DNA of 64,000 nucleotides from an uncultured Thalassotalea sp. (GTDB taxonomy: Bacteria; Pseudomonadota; Gammaproteobacteria; Enterobacterales; Alteromonadaceae), in contig CANLNK010000006.1 of the NCBI GenBank assembly GCA_947492575.1, positions 62,001-126,000 on the forward strand, given 5' to 3'. Position numbers and translations under genes: made by a program. Of the stretch, positions 45,043 to 54,951 are shown one piece after another; within the stretch, counting starts at the first letter, position 1; every line of letters begins with the position of its first letter. Below the pieces are notes generated by a model, which was not told where the DNA came from, searched no databases, and worked only from the letters and a program-made list of their open reading frames with translations.

Positions 45043-45741
45043 ATGACCAACATTTTAATGATTGATGACGATAAGGATTTAACAGATAGCCTGTCGTTAT
45101 TCTTTAAAAAGCACCACTTAACATTGGTTGTTGCTAATGATCCGTTAGTTGGATTAGACCTCATAGAGGACACGGAGCCTGCGCTGTTACTATTAGATGT
45201 CATGATGCCAAAGATAGATGGATTCACTTTGTGTAAACAAATCAGAGAAAAGTCAGCTTTGCCTATCATCATGTTAACCGCTAGAGGGAAGTTAGAAGAC
45301 AAAATCCATGGCTTTGAACTAGGCGTTGATGATTATTTACCAAAGCCATTTGAGCCATTAGAACTATTAGCGAGAGTGCAAGCTCTTCTGCGACGCAGTG
45401 AACAGCAAGGCACAACTGAAGACACATTAAACACTATGATTCAGTTTTCTGGATTGGACATTATCGCCTCTCAGCAGTTAGTTAACGTTGACGGAGTCAA
45501 CATTAAGTTATCAGGAATGGAGTTTCATTTACTACACACGTTAGCGACTCACCCAGGGAAAGTGTTTAATAGAGAGCAGATCATTGGGGTACTCAAAGGA
45601 GTGGAAGTTGATTTGTATGGGCGAGCAGTTGACATACTGCTAAGTCGACTCAGGCAAAAGCTTAACGATTCCCCCGCCTCTCCTAGATTTATCAAGACGA
45701 TTCGGGGTATGGGCTACACCTTTATTGCCAAGCCTCTCTAA
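45043..45741 (+). CDS. OmpR-family response regulator
   Basis: A 232-residue regulator: receiver domain (1-118) with the phosphorylation site Asp52 in LLLLDVMMP, the acidic pocket DDD (8-10), Thr in MLTARG and Lys in LPKPFEP; and a C-terminal winged helix (about 135-232). It resembles CpxR most, but without a cpxP-like gene near by I leave it unnamed. It is 26 bases ahead of its kinase and divergent from a membrane-protein operon. Confidence 0.93.
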   Translation: MTNILMIDDDKDLTDSLSLFFKKHHLTLVVANDPLVGLDLIEDTEPALLLLDVMMPKIDGFTLCKQIREKSALPIIMLTARGKLEDKIHGFELGVDDYLPKPFEPLELLARVQALLRRSEQQGTTEDTLNTMIQFSGLDIIASQQLVNVDGVNIKLSGMEFHLLHTLATHPGKVFNREQIIGVLKGVEVDLYGRAVDILLSRLRQKLNDSPASPRFIKTIRGMGYTFIAKPL

Positions 45742-45767
45742 AACCGTGACTTACGAAGCAATCAATT

Positions 45768-47087
45768 ATGAATTTTTCTAAAATTACTTTTCCCAATATG
45801 CAACTTCCCAACTTGAATCTATATACCCGATTCTTTTTATTGTTTTCCATTAACACGATTTTACTCGTCATTCTCATCGTCTTTGGCAGTTTTTCAATGT
45901 CCGAAAAAGAAGCTGAGAAGGTCATCTCAGATCGTCACGAGCCGCTGTACGATATGATGGCGAAACTAGTCCAAGGTCCTATAGACATTGAAAGCCTTAA
46001 AGCTGAAGCGAAGAAAAATCGCGTCTCTATTCAAATTAACCGAGGAGATAAATCTTGGAGAACAGGGAATCTATTACCATCGCCATCTGAGCTTAAAACG
46101 AATGCCGTAGCTTTGGGTAAATTGTATTTTACTAGAGTAGGTTCAAAATACTTTATTTTTACCACTTCCAATAACACGACAATTGCTGTTACCTCGCAAA
46201 TCGCCAACCTAATTGTTTACCCCAACTGGCTCGTTTTATGGCCTTGGTTAGGCGTATTGCTTGTAATATTTATTAGTTATAAAACCTTGAATTCTCAATT
46301 AGCACCTATCCGAAGTGCAATAAAAAGCGCATCTCAAATAAGTCATGGTGATCTTAAATACCGAATTAAATCACACCCTAGCAATGAACTTGGTAATTTA
46401 ACCAAAGGATTAAATAAGATGGCAGAAAATCTTGAAGAACTTTTTGCCTCAAAAAACGAGCTATTACTGTCAGTCAGCCATGAATTGCGGTCACCGATGG
46501 CAAGAATGAAAGTACTGCTGGCGTTTTTGGAGAAAGGCGACATAGCATCTAAATTGAATCGAGAAGTAGATAAAATGGACGCTATTGTCGAGCAACTATT
46601 AGAGAGTGAACGACTAAGGGACTCGCATAAGTTACTCAATTTAGAATCCTATTATTTCCCCAATGTAATGGACGACATCATTACGAGCTTTGATCAGAAC
46701 AAAAATATCCAATTAGAAAGCAACATTCCTGAGATTGTCATTAAAATTGACCTAGGCAGATTTAAGTTCCTTATTCGAAACCTTATTGAAAATGCATTGA
46801 AGCACAGCAGCAATTCACATCCTGTTATTGTCACTTGTCGAGAAGACAATAACGAGCTCGCAATCACTGTTAGAGACTTTGGCTCAGGCATAGACCCAGA
46901 GTTTTTACCAAAGCTATTTGAACCTTTTTCTCAAGCTGAACATGTAGAGAATAGAAGTAATAACGGGGTTGGTTTAGGGTTGTTTTTGTGTAAGCGTATC
47001 GCGATTGCTCATGGTGGAGACCTTTGTGTGAATAGCGTACTCAATAAAGGAAGTGAGTTTACGTTTAGATTGCCAGTAGCTGCATAA
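45768..47087 (+). CDS. Sensor histidine kinase
   Basis: A 439-residue membrane kinase. Two membrane helices (about 20-40 and 150-172) bracket a small periplasmic region of about 105 residues, followed by a HAMP domain, the HisKA helix with His238 in SVSHELRSPM, and an HATPase domain with NLIENALKHS and GLGLFLCKRIA. It pairs with the response regulator immediately upstream. The architecture is like CpxA, though the identification is not certain. Confidence 0.93.
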   Translation: MNFSKITFPNMQLPNLNLYTRFFLLFSINTILLVILIVFGSFSMSEKEAEKVISDRHEPLYDMMAKLVQGPIDIESLKAEAKKNRVSIQINRGDKSWRTGNLLPSPSELKTNAVALGKLYFTRVGSKYFIFTTSNNTTIAVTSQIANLIVYPNWLVLWPWLGVLLVIFISYKTLNSQLAPIRSAIKSASQISHGDLKYRIKSHPSNELGNLTKGLNKMAENLEELFASKNELLLSVSHELRSPMARMKVLLAFLEKGDIASKLNREVDKMDAIVEQLLESERLRDSHKLLNLESYYFPNVMDDIITSFDQNKNIQLESNIPEIVIKIDLGRFKFLIRNLIENALKHSSNSHPVIVTCREDNNELAITVRDFGSGIDPEFLPKLFEPFSQAEHVENRSNNGVGLGLFLCKRIAIAHGGDLCVNSVLNKGSEFTFRLPVAA

Positions 47088-47153
47088 AATACTAGATTGT
47101 GTACAAACTAAAATCCCCTCCAGATAAAAGCTATTAGTTGTTAGAAGTTTGAG

Positions 47154-49283
47154 TTGGTTTATATAGTGACAGTTTATCAAAGTCCAAAGTGGACATTTTT
47201 TCCCGAAAAACAAGAGATCGTTTATTTGGATGGTGAGAAAAAGCAACTTCCCTCCCGAATTAGCAAATGTTTATTAACCCTACTTTCCAACGCTGGAAGT
47301 GTCGTAACTTATGACGAATTATTAAAAGAGGTTTGGGGTACAACACACAAAGATGCGAGTACAGTTTCATCTGTCGTTTCCGAAGTTAGAAAGTTAATTG
47401 GTTGTGGAGACGAGGATGAAAAAATAATCGTCACAGTGCCTAAACGAGGTTACCGTTATGCTCAGCAGATTCAATTTTATGAGCAAGGACAACATCCTGA
47501 TAGCGAAAAGCCCGATTGTAGTCATCAAGTAACAGAGCCATCTGAGCAACACATAACTAAGACAGACTCAATAGTCAGCAATAAACGCTCTTACAAATTA
47601 CTGCTAATATGCCTGCTAATTATTATCAGCTTATATTCTCTTTCAAATATCCTGAACTTAACTGGAAATAATGAGCGTTCAAAAAGTATCGAGCCCTCCC
47701 TCTTACCAATACAGTACGAAGTACTAACACATGAATCAGGAAGAGAGGATGAATTTGATGTTAGTGATGATGGACGTTGGTTAGCTTATGTCAATAAAGG
47801 AGCTGACGCCCTACCGAGTTTGAAAGTCAAAGAGCTTAGTACTGGAAGAGTCCAAGAAATAACGGCTGAACCTGGCAGCTATTTTGGATCTCCGGTATTT
47901 TCCAATGACACAAATCAAATTGTCTTTCATAAACAAACAGAACAGTCGTGTGAAGTTTGGATACTAGATTTTAGCGCTAGATTACTTAAAGTTGATAATG
48001 CAAAACAAATCGCCAGTTGTGGTAAAGGTGGCTTTTGGTCTACAACCTCTTTTTCAAAGGATGGACACCATGTTTACTACGCAAGAGCAAATGCATTAAC
48101 CGACCCTTACAAAATTTTTCGATTCGATTTAAGAACTTCCTTTGAACGAGGCATTACGTCGCCAACCTCTTCTGGCAGAGGAGATTATTCATTCTCACTT
48201 TCTCCCAACGGCAAAAAATTAGCAATCATCAGAAATGTACTTTGGCAAGAAAGTCACATTTTAGTCAATAACCTTGAAAACAATGAGTCTACATTGCTGC
48301 TCAAATTACCATATCTAACTTACCGAGCTGACTGGTTAAGCAATGAGCAAATAATCTATTGTGATAGGGATAAAAATATTTGGTCATATAATCTAGTCAC
48401 AGAGAAGCGAACGTTAGCGGCTAGGTTAGACTTTACTTGTAACTACCCTGTCGTCTCTCAAAAACAAACGTATGCAATAAAAAAGGTAAGTATTAGTAAT
48501 GCAATCTGGTCGTTAACTAAAGAAGATAATGGCGACTTCGCAATTAGCCCACTGATCACTAGCCCTTATTATGATTTCAATGCGATGTTTGGCCCTGATG
48601 AAACGCTATATTTTATGTCAAACCGGTCTGGCGAAGAACAGTTGTGGCAAAAAACGCTTGACGGCTTCATTCAATATAAGAACGTTAACTTACCTCCTAA
48701 TGCTAGGGAATTAGAGTTTTCCATTGAAACGAATACCTTATATGGTCTGTCAGAGCAGCGTCTATTTCGCTATAACCTAGACATCGCTGAAATTGAGTGG
48801 CTCTCAAAAGAAAAGCAGCAAGTATTCAATTTTAGTATTACTGACGACAACCAACTCATTTTTTCAGAGGGTAAAGAGGAGTACTGGTCTTTAAAGTCGA
48901 TAGATTTACTAACACTCAAAATAACAAACCTAAAGCTTAATGCCTTTTCATCTAAACAGTATAAGGGAGAGCTATTCTTTACCCAATTTCACGAAAAAGG
49001 CGTATGGAAGAAAAACCTCAAGACAGGAATCGTTGAAAAGGTTTTGGAAAATGTAGATATAAAATTTAATACCTTCTGGGATATCTGGGATAAAAGCACG
49101 CTAATTTGGGCTGCCGACAACAAGTTTAAAATATTTGATCTTAAGACTGGTCAGTTAGTCAGTGAGAACCTAAATTTTGATGGCCATATCGGCTTTGTAA
49201 AATGTAAAAACGAGAGAAAAATATGCACATTTTCTTTTAGAGAAAATAGTGAAACTGAAATCATCAGAATAAACAACCTCTAA
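47154..49283 (+). CDS. CadC-like membrane transcription factor with propeller sensor
   Basis: A 709-residue protein. The N-terminal part (about 10-110) is an OmpR/ToxR-type winged helix (LTLLSNAGSVVTYDELLKEVWG, then VSSVVSEVRKLIG and VPKRGYRYA). A single membrane helix follows (about residues 143-165, YKLLLICLLIIISLYSLSNI), and the C-terminal 500 residues are a periplasmic TolB/WD40-like beta propeller. CadC and ToxR relatives read periplasmic signals and bind DNA from the membrane. The start codon is TTG (47154) or GTG (47166); neither has a clear ribosome binding site. The downstream S41 protease gene, in the same direction, may be its target. Confidence 0.85.
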   Translation: MVYIVTVYQSPKWTFFPEKQEIVYLDGEKKQLPSRISKCLLTLLSNAGSVVTYDELLKEVWGTTHKDASTVSSVVSEVRKLIGCGDEDEKIIVTVPKRGYRYAQQIQFYEQGQHPDSEKPDCSHQVTEPSEQHITKTDSIVSNKRSYKLLLICLLIIISLYSLSNILNLTGNNERSKSIEPSLLPIQYEVLTHESGREDEFDVSDDGRWLAYVNKGADALPSLKVKELSTGRVQEITAEPGSYFGSPVFSNDTNQIVFHKQTEQSCEVWILDFSARLLKVDNAKQIASCGKGGFWSTTSFSKDGHHVYYARANALTDPYKIFRFDLRTSFERGITSPTSSGRGDYSFSLSPNGKKLAIIRNVLWQESHILVNNLENNESTLLLKLPYLTYRADWLSNEQIIYCDRDKNIWSYNLVTEKRTLAARLDFTCNYPVVSQKQTYAIKKVSISNAIWSLTKEDNGDFAISPLITSPYYDFNAMFGPDETLYFMSNRSGEEQLWQKTLDGFIQYKNVNLPPNARELEFSIETNTLYGLSEQRLFRYNLDIAEIEWLSKEKQQVFNFSITDDNQLIFSEGKEEYWSLKSIDLLTLKITNLKLNAFSSKQYKGELFFTQFHEKGVWKKNLKTGIVEKVLENVDIKFNTFWDIWDKSTLIWAADNKFKIFDLKTGQLVSENLNFDGHIGFVKCKNERKICTFSFRENSETEIIRINNL

Positions 49284-49415
49284 CCTATTGTTTTAAAAAC
49301 ATAAAATAAAAACAAATTTTCCAAGGATTTTCCAAGGCTTTTATTGAAGTGTTTTTACACGCCATTTCATATGATTTGCGCCATCAACTTAAACAACATG
49401 ATTGGTATTAAACAC

Positions 49416-50768
49416 ATGAGACAATTTTTTTTAATTTTTATTCTTGTTTTAGGTAGCTTTAATGTGCTGGCAAAGCCAGAAACGAACTTAAACAAATTAC
49501 TGCAACCTCACGAAGTTCAACAAGACATAGATGAATGGATAAACTTCATCAATAAAACCCACCCTCAATTGTCGTACACAGTTAAAGACGTAGACCGTTT
49601 TTATTCAGACATTGAAGACCTTAAAAATGACATTAACAAACCTATCTCGGTTTTAGATTTTTGGCGCAAAATTTCTGTATTTAATAGCACATTAAGCGAT
49701 GGTCATACGGTAATCAAATTGCCTAATCCGAAAGAACTTGCAAATTTACACATCGCAAATGGAGGTGGAATATTTCCCTACAGCGTCGTATTTAACAACG
49801 GCAAACTGGTTATTAAGTCAACTATCGATGGAAAGGCAACCGAGCTAAGAGGGAATGAGATTATCGAAATCAACGGTAAAAAAATAAATGACTTTATTGC
49901 CCCACTTTTAAAACGCACTAATGGTGACAGTGAGGCATTTCGCAAAGCGATGCTACAAAGACGTTTTGCAGAATACGTTTGGCTTTACTATGGCGACATA
50001 AGTACCTTTGACATTGTTTTAAATAAATTCGGAAAAAAGACCAAAAGAACAGTAAAAGCAAACCATACACAATTTGACCTTTCAGATAGCTTTGCTGATA
50101 ACTTTACATTTGAAATAGTTGATTCAAAGAATGCTTTATTGACAATAAAAACCTTCTATTGGGGTGCTGAGTACAAAGATGTTATTGCGTTTTTACACGA
50201 TGCATTTTCAAAGATTCAAAATAGCTCAGTCGAACATTTAATTATCGATATTCGTGAAAACGGTGGCGGTGACGACGTCATTTGGATTGATGGCATACTA
50301 CCCTATCTAGCAGAAAAAACATGGAGAACCGGAAGTAAATACAAAGCTAAAATTATCGAAGGACGAGCAAAAGAAGGTCAAATAGTAGGAGATGTACTTG
50401 AAGGCGACATGAGCTATCGAGAAGTAAAAGATAACGTACCTAAGTTTAACGGAGATGTATCAGTTTTAATTAGCAACTTTACTTATTCTTCATCTATTTT
50501 GTTTGCCAATGTAATTCAAGATCATCAATTAGGCCAATTAGTTGGCGAGCCGACAGGGGGAAGAAGTGGGCAAACCGGAGGGGTTCAAGCGTTAAATTTA
50601 GCAAATTCAAACTTGAGAGTAATTAGCCCTCGTTTTTACTTAGAAAGACCTAAAGGCGGCGATAATCAGGCGCCTGTAAAACCCGACTTATCAATCAACT
50701 ATGACAAAACAATACCAGAACAGTTAGTAAACAAACTAATCAACCAACGCAATTTGAGAGCTAATTAA
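49416..50768 (+). CDS. S41-family exported peptidase
   Basis: A 450-residue protein. The start at 49416 gives a proper signal peptide (MRQFFLIFILVLGSFNVLA); frame is open 24 codons upstream but no ribosome binding site marks any of the candidates. The tail-specific protease fold is seen in HLIIDIRENGGGDDVIW (about residue 285), NFTYSSSILFANVIQDHQLGQLVGEPTGG (catalytic Ser in the YSSS region, about residue 365). The PDZ domain of Prc/CtpA is not obvious. It cleaves proteins or peptides in the periplasm. About 130 bases separate it from the CadC-like gene. Confidence 0.85.
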   Translation: MRQFFLIFILVLGSFNVLAKPETNLNKLLQPHEVQQDIDEWINFINKTHPQLSYTVKDVDRFYSDIEDLKNDINKPISVLDFWRKISVFNSTLSDGHTVIKLPNPKELANLHIANGGGIFPYSVVFNNGKLVIKSTIDGKATELRGNEIIEINGKKINDFIAPLLKRTNGDSEAFRKAMLQRRFAEYVWLYYGDISTFDIVLNKFGKKTKRTVKANHTQFDLSDSFADNFTFEIVDSKNALLTIKTFYWGAEYKDVIAFLHDAFSKIQNSSVEHLIIDIRENGGGDDVIWIDGILPYLAEKTWRTGSKYKAKIIEGRAKEGQIVGDVLEGDMSYREVKDNVPKFNGDVSVLISNFTYSSSILFANVIQDHQLGQLVGEPTGGRSGQTGGVQALNLANSNLRVISPRFYLERPKGGDNQAPVKPDLSINYDKTIPEQLVNKLINQRNLRAN

Positions 50769-50979
50769 TTGGGAAATTTGAATACAGGGCTTAAATAATC
50801 TGAATAAATGGAAGGATGACTAATGCCAAAAGGCATAGCACTTTCCATTGGATGAATAAGTTTGAATTTTTCTATAAAGTTCGGCTAATAGAGCTTAGTT
50901 AAACTGAACTCTTTCTTGAGCGCCAAAATGCTTAAATATGGGGTATACAAAGCTTAGCAACATTGTGTAACCAAACAGA

Positions 50980-51174
50980 CTAGACCTTAACTAGGCCAAG
51001 CCGTTTTAAGTCCGATTTAATTTTTTGTTGTGTTTCGCTATTGCCAATACTCAATAAATAAAGAGCATCATTTTCACCAAGGGTTAACAGTAAGTTTGCA
51101 CCCTCATTTATTACAGCGATAGATGTAACACCTTCTATTCCATTTTCATGGGATTGAAACACGCCATAAATCAC
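50980..51174 (-). CDS. 64-residue hypothetical protein
   Basis: A small ORF with a good ribosome binding site (GAGGTGATTT before the ATG). The product begins MIYGVFQSHENGIEGVTSIA and ends LKRLGLVKV; it is probably an alpha/beta fold with a C-terminal helix. No known domain is recognised. It is unlinked by spacing and ends before a quiet 120-base gap to the MFS gene. Confidence 0.5.
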   Translation of the reverse strand: MIYGVFQSHENGIEGVTSIAVINEGANLLLTLGENDALYLLSIGNSETQQKIKSDLKRLGLVKV

Positions 51175-51295
51175 CTCGACATTTTAAGTCGCTAATTTTA
51201 CGCTCAAGAGCTTTATCAAATCTGCCAAATTCGTGCATGCCATACTAAATCTCTTGAGCTATTTTCCTAAAACCATCAAAAAGTGGCTTTGAACG

Positions 51296-52474
51296 TCAAT
51301 GAGGAACTTTCAACAGTTTCTCTTTTCCCCTAACAAAGCACACCAGCAAACTCAGGCTCAACATGGTAATGGAGGCGACTAGAGGCAAAGCAATATGATG
51401 TTCTACTAAAAGACCAGCCACGAATGCTCCTATTGAAGCAGCAGTTATTTTAGCTGCGGCTACCCACATATATATTTGCACCGCTCCCTGCGGCGGGGAA
51501 TATTCTGTTCGTGCAGCTATCGTCACAGCAAAGAACACTGAATTTACAACTCCGCAAATCCAATAGGCAAACATACTGGCAGCTATTGAAGAACTCAAAG
51601 AAACCAGTATTAAACAAGCCACGAGTATACACCCGACGTTCTTCAATAAGGTCATTGCATTCTTCACTAGAGGCCTGAAAATGAGTAACACCGCTCCACA
51701 TAAACAACCAACGCCGTAAAGTGTTACTAAATACGCACCATTTTCTCGCCCTTGTTGAAACATTTCGCTGAAATAAACTGCGACTACGGGTAGTGCTGCA
51801 AAGCTAAAAGCAGCGCCAGAGGTCATCAACAGGGTTACTTTTAACGTTGGGGTTTGCCAAATCGCATCGATTACTTGCCTTAAATTTGGCACTTCTTGTG
51901 GATGCTTTTTGACATCTGATCGAGGTTTGGACAGCGACATCACGATAAGCCCTGCGATCACGGGTAAGGACATCAAAGCACTAACAGTGACTTGAATGGA
52001 ATAAATCGAAGATAACAACGCTATCAACATTGGACCAACGGTTAACCCTATGCCATAAGTAAGAGTATCCCAGCTTTGAGCCTTCCTTCTCACCTTCGCG
52101 TCAACATCAACTAAATGAACAAGTTGCGTACTTAATCCCCCCATCATAAATGAGCTACAAGCACCACATAGCAGCAATGAAACAAAGGTTAACCAAAGCT
52201 GCTGCCATTCAATACTGATTATCGCTAGCTGAAAAAACGCCGCAAAAAGTAAACACGACAACGCAATAACGCGAAAAGCATTCTGCGCTTTTTCGCACCA
52301 CCTTCCATAAATAGGGCCTAAAATATGTGGCGCAGTAAGACATGCAGCCAAAGCGCCAACTAATGCACCATCAGCACCAAAGTTACGCGATAACAAAATG
52401 ATGGCGACCGCAGATCCGCCCGTTGAAGTACGTGCGAATATTGCAGCCAAAATGTAACGTGCTAACGCATTCAT
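51296..52474 (-). CDS. Major facilitator superfamily transporter
   Basis: A 392-residue carrier with about 12 membrane helices; SRNFGADGALVGALAACLTAPHILGPIYGRWCEK is the loop 2-3 region of MFS proteins. It is 45 bases downstream of the DapA-family gene on the same strand, and both diverge from a MocR regulator, so it probably imports (or exports) the compound that the aldolase handles. Substrate not predictable from sequence. Confidence 0.85.
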   Translation of the reverse strand: MNALARYILAAIFARTSTGGSAVAIILLSRNFGADGALVGALAACLTAPHILGPIYGRWCEKAQNAFRVIALSCLLFAAFFQLAIISIEWQQLWLTFVSLLLCGACSSFMMGGLSTQLVHLVDVDAKVRRKAQSWDTLTYGIGLTVGPMLIALLSSIYSIQVTVSALMSLPVIAGLIVMSLSKPRSDVKKHPQEVPNLRQVIDAIWQTPTLKVTLLMTSGAAFSFAALPVVAVYFSEMFQQGRENGAYLVTLYGVGCLCGAVLLIFRPLVKNAMTLLKNVGCILVACLILVSLSSSIAASMFAYWICGVVNSVFFAVTIAARTEYSPPQGAVQIYMWVAAAKITAASIGAFVAGLLVEHHIALPLVASITMLSLSLLVCFVRGKEKLLKVPH

Positions 52475-52519
52475 TCTGGCACTCCTTGTTTTAAAAATAA
52501 GTCATTAACCACTGAATCA

Positions 52520-53413
52520 TCAATCCAGTTTCATTTGCCGTAATAACAGCGCTAGCTGTTTTCTGTCATCTCCAGCGAGTGGTTGAAGTGGCGCAGGTAA
52601 ACAACTTCCTTCTGTATAACCCAGAATGTCTGCAGCAGTCGCCATTACTCTCAAACCACCTCGGTTACGGGCAAACAGCTCCCATAAATCATTAAGTTCG
52701 GCGCTAGCTGCCATAGCTTCACTTCTCGTTTGAGTTTTTGTTGCTAGAATCATTGCTTGTACTGTTTTAGGAAATAGTCCTCCTAACACCGATAGCCACA
52801 AGTCACAACCAGACGCCATTCCTGCCCCCGCAAACTTGTCGGCACTAACGCCAATGGCGACGTTGTTGGGTAACAGCGTGCGCAGTTGAGCCAGTTTTTT
52901 TTCACCTTCATCGGTTTCAAAAGGCATTCCTGGAAGCTTGATTGCAGCGACGTTTGGCAATTTACAAATTTCTGCATATAACTCATTACTAAAAGTAAAG
53001 TTTGTCGCCCCTGGATTTTCATATACACATAACGGCACAGATAGTTCAGCGGTAACCTGACTAAACAAGGAATAAACCTCACTATCGTTTAATCGGTGAT
53101 ATGACATAGGCGCCAATAGTACTGCACTTACAGATGCTTGTTGAACCGCTTCAGCATTTCTCAATACGTCAGCAGTTCTCAGCGAACCGATACCAGCCAT
53201 AACTGGAATATCGCCCGCCATTTCAACGGTAAACTTCGCTACTTGGTTGAGTTCATTTCTATTCAAGTAAGGGTATAGGCCTGTTGACCCCATGGCACAG
53301 ATAGAGTCCACTTTGGCTTGTACCAAATTATCAATAATGGCCTCAAATGCCTTAAAATCGATACTTTCATTGCTAAACGGTGTGATTGGAAAAGCAGATA
53401 AACCGGTAAACAT
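52520..53413 (-). CDS. DapA-family (dihydrodipicolinate synthase-like) aldolase
   Basis: A 297-residue TIM barrel starting MFTGLSAFPITPFSNES with a strong ribosome binding site (AGGAGTGAAA). The family's Tyr (LCVYENPG) and Schiff-base Lys (VAAIKLPG, about residue 160) are in place. GSTGLYPYLNRNEL is the pyruvate carboxylate loop. Context (transporter downstream, MocR regulator divergent) points to a catabolic aldolase or dehydratase acting on a pyruvate-linked substrate, rather than to lysine biosynthesis. Confidence 0.88.
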   Translation of the reverse strand: MFTGLSAFPITPFSNESIDFKAFEAIIDNLVQAKVDSICAMGSTGLYPYLNRNELNQVAKFTVEMAGDIPVMAGIGSLRTADVLRNAEAVQQASVSAVLLAPMSYHRLNDSEVYSLFSQVTAELSVPLCVYENPGATNFTFSNELYAEICKLPNVAAIKLPGMPFETDEGEKKLAQLRTLLPNNVAIGVSADKFAGAGMASGCDLWLSVLGGLFPKTVQAMILATKTQTRSEAMAASAELNDLWELFARNRGGLRVMATAADILGYTEGSCLPAPLQPLAGDDRKQLALLLRQMKLD

Positions 53414-53434
53414 TTTCACTCCTATCTGTATATA

Positions 53435-53513
53435 ATGTGACAAAAATAAAATGTCATGGTGATACAAAAACAACTTTGTCCCATGACAAAACACAATATT
53501 GTCATAGGACAAA
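53435..53513. promoter_or_regulatory. MocR operator repeats in the divergent promoter
   Basis: Two 14-16-base palindrome-like sites TTTGTCCCATGACAAA (53475-53490) and TTGTCATAGGACAA (53499-53512; the second reads TTGTCCTATGACAA on the other strand), 23 bases apart centre to centre, plus TGACA/TGTCA arms at 53438-53456. They lie between the two divergent starts. Confidence 0.7.
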
Positions 53514-53514
53514 A

Positions 53515-54816
53515 ATGAAAGTCAATATTTCTGGTGGCTCAGCCATCGAGATCTTTGAATCTGTTCGCGATCTAACCAACAAAGGTGTACTTGCCGCAGG
53601 AGATTCTCTCCCTCCAGTAAGGGAGTTAGCTGAGCAACTTGGTGTTAATCGCAATACCGTTTCTTCTGCTTACCAGCGTCTAACAAAGGCTGGTATTGCA
53701 GTGACTAAAGGTCGCCTGGGTACAAGTATTTGCCAAGTAACGGAAGCGGGAGAGCAAGAAGGCGTTTCGGATACTGCACTCTTTGACTTAGCCGATGGCA
53801 GTCCACGACGCGAATGGCTACCTAACTTAACTAAGGTTGCTAGCCAAACGTTGCTAAATCAATACCTATATGGCGAAGCGACAATCCTGCCTGAAATTTA
53901 TCAATATGGTAAAGATTGGTTTGCAGGTTCATGTCCTGCCGAATTTGACGTGACCTTATGCAATGGCGCGATAGACACGTTAGAACGTATGGTAGCCGCT
54001 CACTTAGTGCCAGGTGATAAGGTTGTGGTTGAAGACCCCTGCTATATCAGTTCAGCCAACGCATTTAGGCTAGCGGGTATGCAAATTATTGGGGCAACGG
54101 TTGATGAACATGGCATGCAGCCTCAAGCACTCAAATCCGCATTAGAAAAAGGAGCCAAAGCGGTCCTTATTACACCGAGAGCACATAACCCAACAGGCGC
54201 TAGTATTTCTGCAGTTCGTGCCAAGGAGCTTAAAGCCGTTTTAGCTGAATATCCTAGAGTGCTTGTTATGGAAGACGATCATTTTTCATTATTGGCAAAA
54301 TCAGAACATCATTCGGTAATCCCCGAAAACTCAATACATTGGGCGATTTTTCGCTCGGTATCTAAAGGTTTGGGGCCAGATTTACGCATGGCATTTGTCG
54401 CGGCAGACAAAGAATCGATAAAGCGAATAAGCACTCGTCTTGCACCGGGAATGTCGTGGGTTAGCCGCGTATTGCAGTCTTTTGTTTACACATGTTTGAC
54501 AACAAAAGAATTTCAGCGTCACTTGGCAAACGCAAAACAAAATTGTACCGAGCGCCGAGAAATGTTGCTCAATGCGTTAGCGGAGCAAGGGTTAGCAGTA
54601 AACACTGAGATTGATGGCTTGAATGTCTGGTTGCCTGTCGGTAAAGATTGTAAAACTGCCGTTTATGAATTTTCACGCAAGGGTTGGCTGGTAAGACCGA
54701 GTAACTCTTTCGATATCGACAATAAATCACAAGCGGTTCGAGTCAGTGTACAAAATTTGGAACCGAAAACTGCAAAGCAATTTGCATTAGATGCAGCAAC
54801 AATTATTAATAACTAA
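53515..54816 (+). CDS. MocR-family (GntR-aminotransferase) regulator
   Basis: A 433-residue regulator. Residues 1-75 are a GntR winged helix (PPVRELAEQLGVNRNTVSSAYQRLTKAG), and residues about 110-430 are a class I aminotransferase-like domain with the DxAY-type region and SVSKGLGPDLRMAF, in which the Lys can bind pyridoxal phosphate. The start at 53515 is chosen as it fits the family N-terminus; 26 further codons upstream are open but cover the operator. It diverges from the dapA-like/MFS pair and probably controls it, as MocR-type regulators commonly do for a neighbouring operon. Confidence 0.9.
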   Translation: MKVNISGGSAIEIFESVRDLTNKGVLAAGDSLPPVRELAEQLGVNRNTVSSAYQRLTKAGIAVTKGRLGTSICQVTEAGEQEGVSDTALFDLADGSPRREWLPNLTKVASQTLLNQYLYGEATILPEIYQYGKDWFAGSCPAEFDVTLCNGAIDTLERMVAAHLVPGDKVVVEDPCYISSANAFRLAGMQIIGATVDEHGMQPQALKSALEKGAKAVLITPRAHNPTGASISAVRAKELKAVLAEYPRVLVMEDDHFSLLAKSEHHSVIPENSIHWAIFRSVSKGLGPDLRMAFVAADKESIKRISTRLAPGMSWVSRVLQSFVYTCLTTKEFQRHLANAKQNCTERREMLLNALAEQGLAVNTEIDGLNVWLPVGKDCKTAVYEFSRKGWLVRPSNSFDIDNKSQAVRVSVQNLEPKTAKQFALDAATIINN

Positions 54817-54840
54817 GAATCTAGCCTAAGATGATTAACA

Positions 54841-54921
54841 GGCTAACGCCCGTTTTTTTAGTTGTTTAAAAGGTCAAATGAAGTAAAACAGGGCCAAGCG
54901 GAACCGACTCTCGCGTTAGCA
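54841..54921 (-). other. attC-like site 1
   Basis: On the minus strand it starts TGCTAAC (54921-54915) and ends CGGGCGTTAGCC (to 54841). The ends GCTAACGC and GCGTTAGC are perfect inverted core sites, 81 bases in total. The inner arms pair poorly, so this is the least certain of the four. Confidence 0.5.
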
Positions 54922-54951
54922 CCCTCGCTTTAAGTCAAAGCTATATGTTGA

